A stretch of DNA of 62,578 bases from Pseudomonas gessardii (lineage in GTDB: Bacteria; Pseudomonadota; Gammaproteobacteria; Pseudomonadales; Pseudomonadaceae). Within the stretch, counting starts at the first letter, position 1. Every line of letters starts with the position of its first letter. Location: the NCBI RefSeq assembly GCF_001983165.1, contig NZ_MNPU01000036.1:1-62578 (forward strand), given 5' to 3'. The notes below the pieces were generated by a model, which saw only the letters and a program-made list of their open reading frames with translations, did no database searches and was not told where the DNA came from. A program made the position numbers and the translations under genes. Shown here in pieces: positions 43,022 to 50,473 of this stretch.

Positions 43022-43911
43022 GCCTTGTGGCCCGTGACCACTTCCTGTGGGTCGGCGTGCACCAGCACTTCGGCCCGTGGGTAGGCCTGATGGATGGCAT
43101 CGGCGGCCTGGTCGCTGATGCCGTGGGCCACCGACAGGCTCAACTCCCCCGGTAACTCCAGGTGCAACTGCACAAACCAGTGGTTGCCGGAAATCCGCGT
43201 GCGCAAATCATGGGCGCCCAGTACGCCGGGCACGCTACAGGCCAGCTCCAGCATGTGCTGGCTGACTTCGGCTGGCAGCTCCTCGTCCATCAGCACCGCA
43301 AAGCTTTCCCGGGCAATCTGGATCGCGCTCCACAAGATGTAGGCGGCGATCCCCAGGCCAAACCAGGCATCGACTTGATGCAAGCCGCAGGCCGCCAGCA
43401 CCAGGGCCAATAGAATGCTGCCATTGAGCAACAGGTCCGAACGGTAATGCAGCGAGTCGGCGCGCACGGCGTTCGAGCCGGTTTCGCGGATCACCCGGTG
43501 TTGCAGGGTCAACAGTGCCACGGTCAGCGCCAGCGACAGCACAATCACCGCGATACTCAGCCAGGGCGCGCCCACCGGTTCCGGGTGTAGCAGGCGCTGG
43601 TACGCCTGGAAGGCGATCAACACCGCGCTGCCGGCGATAAACAGCGCCTGGGCCATACCCGCCAGGGATTCCGCCTTGCCATGCCCGTAACGGTGATCGT
43701 CATCCGCCGGGCGCAGCGCGTAATGCACCGCCAGCAGGTTGAGCAGCGACGTCACGCCGTCGAGCAGCGAGTCGGTCAGCCCGGCGAGCATGCTTACCGA
43801 ACCACTGAACCACCAGGCGACGGCCTTGCCGATAATCAGGATACTGGCCACGCCGACCGAGGCGCGGGTCGCCAGGCGCAAGAGCCGGGCGTGTTCGGTG
43901 CAGGTGCTCAT
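43018..43911 (-). CDS. Cation diffusion facilitator (FieF/YiiP-like)
   Basis: The 297-aa CDF transporter has about six membrane helices and a C-terminal cytoplasmic domain. The metal-site pairs are seen as DSLLD in helix 2 (GLTDSLLDGVTSLLN) and HYRSD in helix 5. The segment HRYGHGKAESLAGMAQ follows helix 2, as in FieF. It should export divalent cations such as Zn or Fe in exchange for protons. Ion specificity is not certain. It lies 15 bp downstream of the lipoprotein gene on the same strand. Confidence 0.92.
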   Translation of the reverse strand: MSTCTEHARLLRLATRASVGVASILIIGKAVAWWFSGSVSMLAGLTDSLLDGVTSLLNLLAVHYALRPADDDHRYGHGKAESLAGMAQALFIAGSAVLIAFQAYQRLLHPEPVGAPWLSIAVIVLSLALTVALLTLQHRVIRETGSNAVRADSLHYRSDLLLNGSILLALVLAACGLHQVDAWFGLGIAAYILWSAIQIARESFAVLMDEELPAEVSQHMLELACSVPGVLGAHDLRTRISGNHWFVQLHLELPGELSLSVAHGISDQAADAIHQAYPRAEVLVHADPQEVVTGHKA

Positions 43912-43926
43912 GGGGCAATCGAATCC

Positions 43927-44346
43927 TTACGCAGCAGGTTGCAGACCGAGCATGGCCAGTTGCTGCACGCTGCCCTTGAACTGGATCAGGCGCGGGTCGT
44001 CCAGCGGCAGGCTGCGGCCGGTTTCGTGCTCGATGATGGTTTGCAGCTTGGTGTTGTCCACCTTGCCGTCGGCGCCGATGGCTTGCTGCAGCTTCTCGGG
44101 GGCCACTTGTGCGCTTTTGCCGGGCTCGAAATAAATGGCGCCGGTGGCGAAATCGACACCGAAGGCGATCAGGCCGGGGATCACATAGAACAGCAGGCCG
44201 ACCGCATCGAGCACGGCAATCGCCGGGTCGATCTTGCCGTCGATCTGGCCACGGCGATCAGGATAGAAAATCGAACCGCAGGCTGTCAGCTGGCTCAACA
44301 GGGTGACGGCCAGAACACCGCCGATGACACGGGAAGCATTACGCAT
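43927..44346 (-). CDS. YceK/YidQ-like lipoprotein
   Basis: The 139-aa precursor has a lipoprotein signal ending QLTACGS. It has CGSIFYPDRRGQ and PAIAVLDAVGLLFYVIPGLIAFGVDF, a hydrophobic stretch that may be membrane-embedded, then a soluble tail (TKLQTIIEHETGRSLPLDD). Small lipoproteins with this FYPDRRG...GLLFYVIPGLI layout occur widely in Pseudomonas; their function is unknown. It is upstream of the CDF gene and likely co-transcribed with it. Confidence 0.75.
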   Translation of the reverse strand: MRNASRVIGGVLAVTLLSQLTACGSIFYPDRRGQIDGKIDPAIAVLDAVGLLFYVIPGLIAFGVDFATGAIYFEPGKSAQVAPEKLQQAIGADGKVDNTKLQTIIEHETGRSLPLDDPRLIQFKGSVQQLAMLGLQPAA

Positions 44347-44411
44347 GGGACTCTCCTGAACACTTGTAGGGTGTGACTATAAAGCAGATCTACCGCGCTC
44401 CACCTACCTAA

Positions 44412-44500
44412 TGTGGGAGCTGGCTTGCCTGCGATAGCGCTGGGTCAGTTAACCGATATTTGACTGACCCAGCGCTATCGCAGGCAAGCCAGCTCCCACA
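44412..44500. repeat. REP palindrome pair
   Basis: Inverted REP units (TGTGGGAGCTGGCTTGCCTG and partner) around a spacer whose arms AGCGCTGGGTCAGT / ACTGACCCAGCGCT pair. It is the last REP before the island; none is seen in the following 18 kb. Confidence 0.92.
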
Positions 44501-44595
44501 TCAGAGCGCATTCCCAACGGGACACGGCATCGCCTGAGAGGCCACCGATATCCAGTCGTTCGCCGTTATACTCGCCGCTCTGCCTTGGAGCCAGT

Positions 44596-45045
44596 ATGAA
44601 TTCGTTGCCAATCGATGATGTTTTACCCGCCTTGCGTGAAGCCTTGGCAACGCGCCATGAAGCTGTGCTCGAAGCACCGCCCGGCGCCGGTAAAACCACG
44701 CGGGTGCCATTGGCGCTGTTGCAGGAAACCTGGCTGGCCGGGCAAACCATCCTGATGCTTGAACCGCGCCGGCTCGCCGCCCGCGCCGCTGCCGAACGCC
44801 TGGCCAGTGAGCTGGGGGAAAAGGTCGGCGAAACCGTCGGCTACCGCATCCGCCTGGACAGCAAGGTCGGCCCCGACACCCGTATCGAAGTGGTCACCGA
44901 AGGCATCCTCACCCGCCGTTTGCAGGACGACCCGGCGCTGGAGGGCGTGGGCCTGCTGATCTTCGACGAATTCCATGTTTTGCCATATTCACCGAAATAC
45001 CCTGAAATCTTGTCAAAGCTCAGGGCATTCTCCTGCCGAAAGTGA
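44596..45045 (+). pseudogene. hrpB: Native hrpB, truncated after the DEFH box
   Basis: HrpB is a DEAH-box-like RNA helicase. This copy has GC-rich core codon use, a TATACT promoter box at 44567 and an ATG after GGAG. It matches HrpB through residue 127, including APPGAGKTT (Walker A) and IFDEFH (Walker B). After the His codon ending at 44976 the frame runs into unrelated DNA for 22 codons before a stop. Roughly 710 residues are missing, so it cannot be an active helicase. Compared with the intact copy at 54572, about 80% of the first 127 residues are identical by eye. Confidence 0.93.
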
Positions 45046-45380
45046 GCTCCTTCCAGGCAAGTCCCTGGCCCCTCTTTGAAGTTTCACCCTATGACAAACC
45101 TCGACGTGATCTTCAATCTCACCTACCGCAGTCGCCACGGTCTCGAAACCGGCTCATATCCTCCCGCTATGCTCGCCCTTAAGGCGACTGAACGTCATTT
45201 CCCCACAGCTACGCACGCCAGTCCCCAATACCCCTGCGGCACCCTCGAACGATGCAATTGATCGGAGAACTACCTGATCGTCGGCAGCCCCGAGAGTGCA
45301 GTGTTCTGCCGTGAAAACGGTTTTGTCCCAGGCAGAGGGAGATGTACCGTAGCCCGCTTCTCACTCCTAAGGATTCGAAC
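44977..45380. other. Left-end gene-free stretch of the island
   Basis: The first 400 bp of the island have no convincing gene. A 61-codon open frame (45076-45261) has no family features or good start. The sequence contains near-repeats such as CACCGAAATACC and TGCCGAAAGTG. Part of it (45260-45360) reads in one frame as a protein-like stretch (ENYLIVGSPESAVFC) without a start, possibly a gene remnant. Confidence 0.4.
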
Positions 45381-46520
45381 ATGACCATGATCGCGGGTTA
45401 CAAGCTGAAAGTCGGTGCGTTCCTGCAAGCGGATATTCTCCTCACTAGCCCCGATATGTGGATGAACTCTTCTCCAATCCCTTCGTTCCACGCCAAAGAT
45501 GGTGAGCCTGGATTAAATGGCCGTGTAGTGATGGGGCTATGCCAGAAGATTTTGCTGGTGAATGAGCGCTTTGCTGTAGCTTTTGCTGGCAATGTCAATG
45601 ATATCCAGGTTGTTGGACGATTGATTGATCAACTTATCAAGGTGGATCCTCAACTCTCAGGTAAACGTTTCATCGAGGCGTTTCTCGCAGACAAGCTACT
45701 GAGAAAAGCTGAGGTCAGCATTATTGCACTCAGTATTGAGGGCGATGAAATTAGCATTTCAAATGTTGATGCCGAATTTGGGGGTGGGAATGACCATTTT
45801 GAATTGTGGGTTGGAGGAAGTGGTGGAAAGTATATTGTCGAGTACTTCGAGAAGTTTTCTCCTGATAATTTTGATGTTCCTGAAGGGGATGTAGTCGCTC
45901 TCGGAACCTGCATGGCTCTTCGGCAGTTCGCCCTTCATTTGATCAGTGAGTTTGAGGGGCGCTTTGAGTCTGAAACTATCAAAATGCTCTGCGGTGGTGG
46001 TTATGAGGTACTGGCTTATTACGGCGGTCAGTTCCAGAAGATTTCAGATGTAGTTTACGCCTTCGCAGATGCTGAGATTGACGCTGAAGGAATTCTTCAA
46101 ATCGACTTCCCCAAATTTTTGATGAAATCTACGTATGATGAAGATGAACTGATGATCCGAAGCGTGGAAATTAAATATGACGAAGACGAGGATGAGCACC
46201 TAGCTTGCAATGACCAGACTTTCATTATCGCTCCGATTACGCGCTATCATGAATTGGCGGTGCGGAGCAATTGCAATGCAATAAAGTTTGTAGGGGAGTT
46301 TCTTTGCTTTTTGATTAAGGTAAAGCTTCAGGGTGAAAGTTTCATTATTCCTATTGTAAGAAAGTATAGAAGTAAAATTTTCTTTTTGGGTGAGGCTTTT
46401 GCCGCCACGGTAGGTCATTACGGTGTGCAAATCATCTACATGGATGACTTCAGGGAGCTTGTCACTGCTCAAGTTTTCGAGCACATGCGAGAACTCAAAT
46501 TGCAGAGCGGCCTAACCTGA
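45381..46520 (+). CDS. Proteasome/HslV-like Ntn hydrolase (candidate peptidase)
   Basis: The 379-aa protein starts at 45381 after TAAGGA with good spacing; an ATG 39 bp upstream lacks a ribosome site. After Met removal Thr1 is exposed, as in HslV. The N-terminal half follows the beta-subunit pattern: TMIAGYKLKVGAFLQAD with Asp17, a Lys at 55 before ILLV, RFAVAFAGNVND at 62-73, and GSGGKY at 145-150, matching the HslV GSGG block. The C-terminal ~200 residues are unlike HslV and are an extra domain. The match suggests an autocatalytic N-terminal-nucleophile peptidase, without its own ATPase gene nearby. Proteolysis and a defence role are inference. Confidence 0.65.
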   Translation: MTMIAGYKLKVGAFLQADILLTSPDMWMNSSPIPSFHAKDGEPGLNGRVVMGLCQKILLVNERFAVAFAGNVNDIQVVGRLIDQLIKVDPQLSGKRFIEAFLADKLLRKAEVSIIALSIEGDEISISNVDAEFGGGNDHFELWVGGSGGKYIVEYFEKFSPDNFDVPEGDVVALGTCMALRQFALHLISEFEGRFESETIKMLCGGGYEVLAYYGGQFQKISDVVYAFADAEIDAEGILQIDFPKFLMKSTYDEDELMIRSVEIKYDEDEDEHLACNDQTFIIAPITRYHELAVRSNCNAIKFVGEFLCFLIKVKLQGESFIIPIVRKYRSKIFFLGEAFAATVGHYGVQIIYMDDFRELVTAQVFEHMRELKLQSGLT

Positions 46521-46581
46521 TGTCTGTAGCCTAGATTCCGCCTGGAAGTACGGCTCAGATGCAGTGCATTGCAGAAACAAT

Positions 46582-46603
46582 AAAGCCACCTTGCGGTGGC
46601 TTT
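46582..46603. terminator. Bidirectional hairpin terminator
   Basis: AAAGCCACC and GGTGGCTTT form a perfect 9-bp stem with loop TTGC. It lies between the convergent Ntn hydrolase gene and the 71-aa gene. On the minus strand it is followed by ATTGTTT, on the plus strand by CAAG, so it works best for the minus-strand operon. Confidence 0.75.
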
Positions 46604-46624
46604 CAAGTGGTAGCGGCTGAGCCC

Positions 46625-46840
46625 CTAGCGGTGCTCGACTACTGTAACGAGATCAAGGGTTCCAATACCCTTTTCAACTACATCTTTAGCCTTGGCCAAC
46701 ATAGAAGCCCTGAGCTCATCGCGAGACATCCGGCCACTGTAAATCTTTGCGAATGCTTTGTGCTTCAAAGCAGCGGAGGCGCTCACTTTAGCGTCACCGG
46801 TCTCTTCGGCGGCAACTTTAGCTACGGCAAGTTCAGTCAT
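46625..46840 (-). CDS. Small protein overlapping a membrane-protein gene
   Basis: The 71-aa product (MTELAVAKVAAEETGDAKV) is Ala/Lys-rich and predicted helical, with no membrane segment. It starts 8 bp before the stop of the upstream GAF-like membrane gene and ends just before a terminator, so the two form a coupled operon. Segments HKAFAKIYSGRMSRDELRASML are amphipathic. I do not recognise a family. Such a small partner might be an inhibitor or effector of the membrane protein, but this is speculation. Confidence 0.6.
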   Translation of the reverse strand: MTELAVAKVAAEETGDAKVSASAALKHKAFAKIYSGRMSRDELRASMLAKAKDVVEKGIGTLDLVTVVEHR

Positions 46841-48026
46841 TTTCACTAGCCTCCATGTCAATAAATGCACGGTATAATAATATCATATCATGCAAATACG
46901 CGCAAATCGGTTGCAATAGCTGGACAAATTGTGCATTGCGGCTGTCGCCCATTAAGATATTTGCCTTGTTGTTATAGATGTTTAGGCATCCAATTGGGGT
47001 TTTGGTGTCGTCGCCTAGCGCTAGCGGAATGGAAAGTATCGACGTTGCATAACGGTGCGTGGTGTAGTACTTGCCAATCGTCGTTTTGTAGTGTTCGGTC
47101 ACGTGAGGGTTTTGCCGCGCCTCGTCTTCCAGCCAGTCTTTGAAATGCGTGCGGGAGTCTTGAATATACTGTGACTCATTGGTGGAGACAGCTACCGGCC
47201 CGCCTGGCAGATTAGGTTGCGACTTTGCATGATCATTCGCGTCGACTTTGAAGGGGAAGCAGATCGGACGGATGTCGTTATCTGGAGCGGCAAGATCCTG
47301 GTTACCTACGGAGGTGGACAGTTCTAGGTCGGTGATGTGAAGTATGCCGTCGGCGTTATCCAGGCGAGCATCAATGTTTGAGCTGAACAAGAAGAACGGG
47401 CTTTCGTTGACTTGCTGCGAGAAGTTCCTACGAATGGCATCTTTGTCCAGCTCCACCATCATTACGTTGGCCCGATATGTCTCGGTAGGAGCGCTGTCCC
47501 AGTTTTGTGCTAACACGAGTATCTTAGTGAGCACCACGCGGATATCACTCGCCAAGCTCTGTTTGGTCATCGGCTGGGAGTCATCCTGCGCTTGGCTCTC
47601 AAATAAGAACCGAATGTCGATTACAGCATCGCTGTAGGCCGCCAGAAACTGCTTGGGCGGCATGGTCGTCAGGCGATCTTGCAGTTCCTTTTCTTTTTTT
47701 CGGGTGGAGGTGACAACCCCCACTTCACGCAAGAAAACGGCGATCACGGCGAAGATCGACAACATGATCGATGGCCATAGGTACTCTGTCTCGAAAAACT
47801 GCTCCAGTGTGTGAGTGGAGGTGTACTCGTCTTTAATGTTGCCGCTCATAACGGAAATCATGGCTGCGCTCCCAATGCTCAGCAGCGCGATGATCATGGA
47901 TCCGTAACTGGTGCCAACGAGCAGGCAGGTGCCCAGGAACACTTTTTTGACCCAAGAGCCGATCGATCGAGCGATGGAAGCAACCCCAGCTTGCAGGGTT
48001 TGATAACTTGGCGTGCTGTTGTTCAA
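46833..48026 (-). CDS. Two-TM protein with a GAF-like domain
   Basis: The 397-aa protein has two membrane helices (about 30-60 and 84-100) and a basic/coiled linker (STRKKEKELQDRL). The large cytoplasmic part ends in a GAF-like fold: ATSILSIPLALGDDTKTPIGCLNIYNNK then a helix. GAF domains bind small molecules such as cyclic nucleotides. No catalytic motif is visible. The gene is divergent from the kinase pair and forms a two-gene operon with the 71-aa gene. It may act as a membrane-located sensor; function and fold are inferred from one sequence. Confidence 0.6.
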   Translation of the reverse strand: MNNSTPSYQTLQAGVASIARSIGSWVKKVFLGTCLLVGTSYGSMIIALLSIGSAAMISVMSGNIKDEYTSTHTLEQFFETEYLWPSIMLSIFAVIAVFLREVGVVTSTRKKEKELQDRLTTMPPKQFLAAYSDAVIDIRFLFESQAQDDSQPMTKQSLASDIRVVLTKILVLAQNWDSAPTETYRANVMMVELDKDAIRRNFSQQVNESPFFLFSSNIDARLDNADGILHITDLELSTSVGNQDLAAPDNDIRPICFPFKVDANDHAKSQPNLPGGPVAVSTNESQYIQDSRTHFKDWLEDEARQNPHVTEHYKTTIGKYYTTHRYATSILSIPLALGDDTKTPIGCLNIYNNKANILMGDSRNAQFVQLLQPICAYLHDMILLYRAFIDMEASEND

Positions 48027-48290
48027 GATTCAGTTCCGTTATTGTTTTCCGTGTAGCCAGTCCGGCTACCGTTCTCTCACACCCTCACCGGGCGCGGCTG
48101 CTCGACCGTCCAGAGCCTTACCAGCAGGTGCTGACGCATAGCTCGTCTGCGACTCCCTTCCTGTCCGGCCTGGCAATTTCGACTTATCCGAGCTTAGGCT
48201 GGGTTTTTTCCCCGAGAAAGGGGTGATTGACGAAGCCGAACGCTGTAATACCATGGGGTGATATTTAATTGCCTCCACAAGGAAAAGTAT

Positions 48291-48767
48291 ATGGCCTTAC
48301 GCTGCGTAGGACTGGTAGTCAGTGCGAGTGATGTAACCATAGTGGATACCACGATCCCGGACGACCCGGATGAACCGCTCGTCCTGATCAAGGACGACAC
48401 CTGGAAACTAGCGGCAGGAGATCGCCCGAAGGCGTATGAAACGCTGTTCCATCGCTGCGTGTCATACATCCAGCAGAACGGCGTGAATCAGGTCGTCATC
48501 AAAGCTAGTGCATTGCCGCAGGGAAGCGCAGCGAGGGGTGGTCTCCTGGACGGAGCTGAGCTGAGGGGCGTGATCATGTGCGCCGCTGCGTCTGCATGTG
48601 AGACCCGTGTGATGGACAAGGCTTGGATAACCAAAACCTATAAGCGCAAAGTTGACGAGATCCTCAAGGACGATCCTTTCTGGGAGCAGCAGCTCAACGG
48701 GGCCAAGCTGCGTAAGGGAAGCCGCGAGGCCGCCATGTTGGTAGTCGCCCACAGGAACCGGCCATGA
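48291..48767 (+). CDS. Unknown protein paired with a kinase
   Basis: The 158-aa protein starts at 48291 after AAGGAAAA. It is alpha/beta: a first strand MALRCVGLVVSASDVTIVD, then a helix (KAYETLFHRCVSYIQQ), strand NQVVIKASALP, helix rich in Ala and a C-terminal basic helix. This order resembles RuvC/RNase H-fold proteins of the DUF3010 type, but an acidic catalytic set is not evident, so this is a weak suggestion. It overlaps the kinase start by 4 bp (ATGA). It may be a substrate, sensor or effector of the kinase. Confidence 0.55.
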   Translation: MALRCVGLVVSASDVTIVDTTIPDDPDEPLVLIKDDTWKLAAGDRPKAYETLFHRCVSYIQQNGVNQVVIKASALPQGSAARGGLLDGAELRGVIMCAAASACETRVMDKAWITKTYKRKVDEILKDDPFWEQQLNGAKLRKGSREAAMLVVAHRNRP

Positions 48768-49792
48768 GCAGCGTCGTACCGGAACTCGAAATCATCAGGA
48801 AGCTGGGCAACGGTCACTTCGGCGAGGTCTTCCTGGGCAAGTGCGGCGTCCACGGAGATGTCGCGGTTAAAGTGCTGGCCCGAAAGCCCGAGCATGATGA
48901 TGCTGAGTGGAAGGCGATTAGGGAGGGTTTTTTGGTTGAGGCCAAGCACCTTTCGAGCGCCTCTCATCGAAACGTAGTTCAGGTGTACGGAATTGAGGAG
49001 TTGCAAGACAGCATCCGATTCACGATGGCTTACTGCCCTGGCGGATCGTTGCAGCCCCTTTACGAGCAAAGCCCGCTACCTTTGGCTCGTGTGCATAAGA
49101 TTGCGACCGATGTCCTGATCGGCCTGGACGCGTTGCATGGGCGTGGCATGCTTCACCGGGACATCAAACCGGGCAACATCTTGCTCGATCACACGGGCTT
49201 GGCGAAGCTCGGTGACTTCGGGCTAGTGACAGATGATTTGCTGCTGGGCTATGGCTCCGCTGCGGGTTATGCGGATCACATCGCGTTCGAGGTTTGGCAG
49301 GGGGGCGGAACCAGCGTCAAGAGCGACATTTGGGCTCTGGGTATGACGCTTTTCCGGCTGCTTCATGGGGAGACCTGGTACATCCTTCAGAACGAGGCGC
49401 CTGTAGACATTGTGCGCAATGGCGGGCTCGCAGATCGCCTGCGTTGGTTACCACACATCCCCAAACCATGGCGCCGCGTAATCCGTAAGATGCTTGCAGA
49501 TGACTCTGCTGCCCGCTACGCCACTACCGGCGACGTCCTGAATGCCATTTCGGGTCTCCCGATCGACCAACCCTGGGAAACAAATGTAACCCCGGCATTG
49601 GTGCGATGGGAGCTACAGTCCCCCAAGCGCCTGAACTTCGTGGAGTGGAGTCTGCACTCTGAGCGGCGTCACGAGTGGAAGGCCTGGAGCGAGCCTGTAG
49701 GGACGGGACGCAAGATGACACTCGGTCAATCGCAAGGCGTCATACCTCGCAAGAAGATTGACCGGGAGCTGGAAACCTACTTCTCTCGCTAA
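48764..49792 (+). CDS. Ser/Thr protein kinase with a C-terminal extension
   Basis: The 342-aa kinase is of the Hanks (eukaryote-like) type: Gly loop GNGHFGEVFLG, VAVKVLARK with the ATP lysine, HRDIKPGNILL with the catalytic Asp and DFG in LGDFGLV. The activation segment has AFE where APE is usual, followed by SDIWALGMTLFRLL. No membrane helix or extracellular sensor domain exists, so it is cytoplasmic. A 75-residue tail (VRWELQSPKRLNFVEWSL ... YFSR) follows the kinase domain. It is translationally coupled to the unknown gene before it. Phage-defence kinases such as Stk2 are a precedent. Confidence 0.85.
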   Translation: MSSVVPELEIIRKLGNGHFGEVFLGKCGVHGDVAVKVLARKPEHDDAEWKAIREGFLVEAKHLSSASHRNVVQVYGIEELQDSIRFTMAYCPGGSLQPLYEQSPLPLARVHKIATDVLIGLDALHGRGMLHRDIKPGNILLDHTGLAKLGDFGLVTDDLLLGYGSAAGYADHIAFEVWQGGGTSVKSDIWALGMTLFRLLHGETWYILQNEAPVDIVRNGGLADRLRWLPHIPKPWRRVIRKMLADDSAARYATTGDVLNAISGLPIDQPWETNVTPALVRWELQSPKRLNFVEWSLHSERRHEWKAWSEPVGTGRKMTLGQSQGVIPRKKIDRELETYFSR

Positions 49793-49801
49793 CGAGCGCT
49801 C

Positions 49802-50029
49802 TTAGCCAGCTGCGCTGCGCATACGCCGGGGCAGCAGATACCCGTCGACAAAGTCGGCAGCGCTCAATGGCTTGAGTTGGAATTGAGCTTGGGCAGCGTC
49901 TCGACGCTGATCCGCACAATTGGGGCAATATGTCGCGAGTGCGTCGATGCCTTCTGCCGGATGCCATATGGCCCCGCAGAATGTGCATTGAGGCGACGTG
50001 AGCCTCAAGTTGGGATGGCGCTTGCTCAT
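49802..50029 (-). CDS. Small zinc-ribbon-like protein
   Basis: The 75-aa product has two Cys pairs (CTFC at 15-18 and CPNC at 35-38) separated by 16 residues with His-Pro, which fits a zinc ribbon. The rest (AADFVDGYLLPRRMRSAA) is basic. It converges on the kinase with a 9 bp gap. Overlapping frames on the other strand look random. Function unknown; such proteins may bind nucleic acid. Confidence 0.5.
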   Translation of the reverse strand: MSKRHPNLRLTSPQCTFCGAIWHPAEGIDALATYCPNCADQRRDAAQAQFQLKPLSAADFVDGYLLPRRMRSAAG

Positions 50030-50473
50030 GTGAATCCTACCTGTCGCGAGAGCGACGTATGTCGGGCATGGACGAACGTATGTCTGTGGGCGGCAGAGCT
50101 TATACGAGTTCCTCTACTTTGGCCTTCAGAATTGCCGAAAGGTCAATCTCGTTGGAAGTCGCCAGTACATCTATACTGTATGGATGAACAGCCTGGGGCG
50201 CAAGTGGCAGTTACGGCTGCTTGCCCGTCCTCGTCCCTGCCTGGCATATCTCACCATGAGGTTTAGCAGAGAAAATCATTTCCGCAGCCCCCGGCGAGCT
50301 AAAGCCACATCCCTCGGTTGACACCCGAGCCCCCTGCAAGCATCTGGCCGGTGCCCCGCATTAACGCAGAGGCGCGGGGCCCTCCTCGATGTGGTGGCCC
50401 TGTGCCCCGCTGGAGGGCTACTATGGCGCGTCACTGCCACCGCTTGACGCCATGACTTCCAGGGAGGGTCGCT
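50030..50473. other. Gene-free upstream region of the Qat operon
   Basis: This 444 bp stretch has no clear gene. It holds a CTGT-N8-ACAG site at 50176-50191 and an inverted repeat GCCCCGC / GCGGGGC at 50353-50380. A second copy of GCCCCGC follows at about 50404. The qatA start is preceded by a strong GGGAGGG. A long leader or a decayed gene is possible. Confidence 0.4.
50176..50191. promoter_or_regulatory. LexA-like CTGT-N8-ACAG box
   Basis: CTGTATGGATGAACAG has the spacing of a LexA SOS box (CTGT, 8 bases, ACAG), although the middle is not the usual AT-rich run. It lies about 280 bp upstream of qatA. It could place the operon under damage control; chance is not excluded. Confidence 0.3.

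Noticed and set aside
45076..45261. A 61-codon frame near the island left end
   Set aside because: No family features, poor start context, and it may be a remnant.
49877..50266. A 129-codon plus-strand frame before qatA
   Set aside because: It is antisense to the zinc-ribbon frame, has no ribosome site and looks random.
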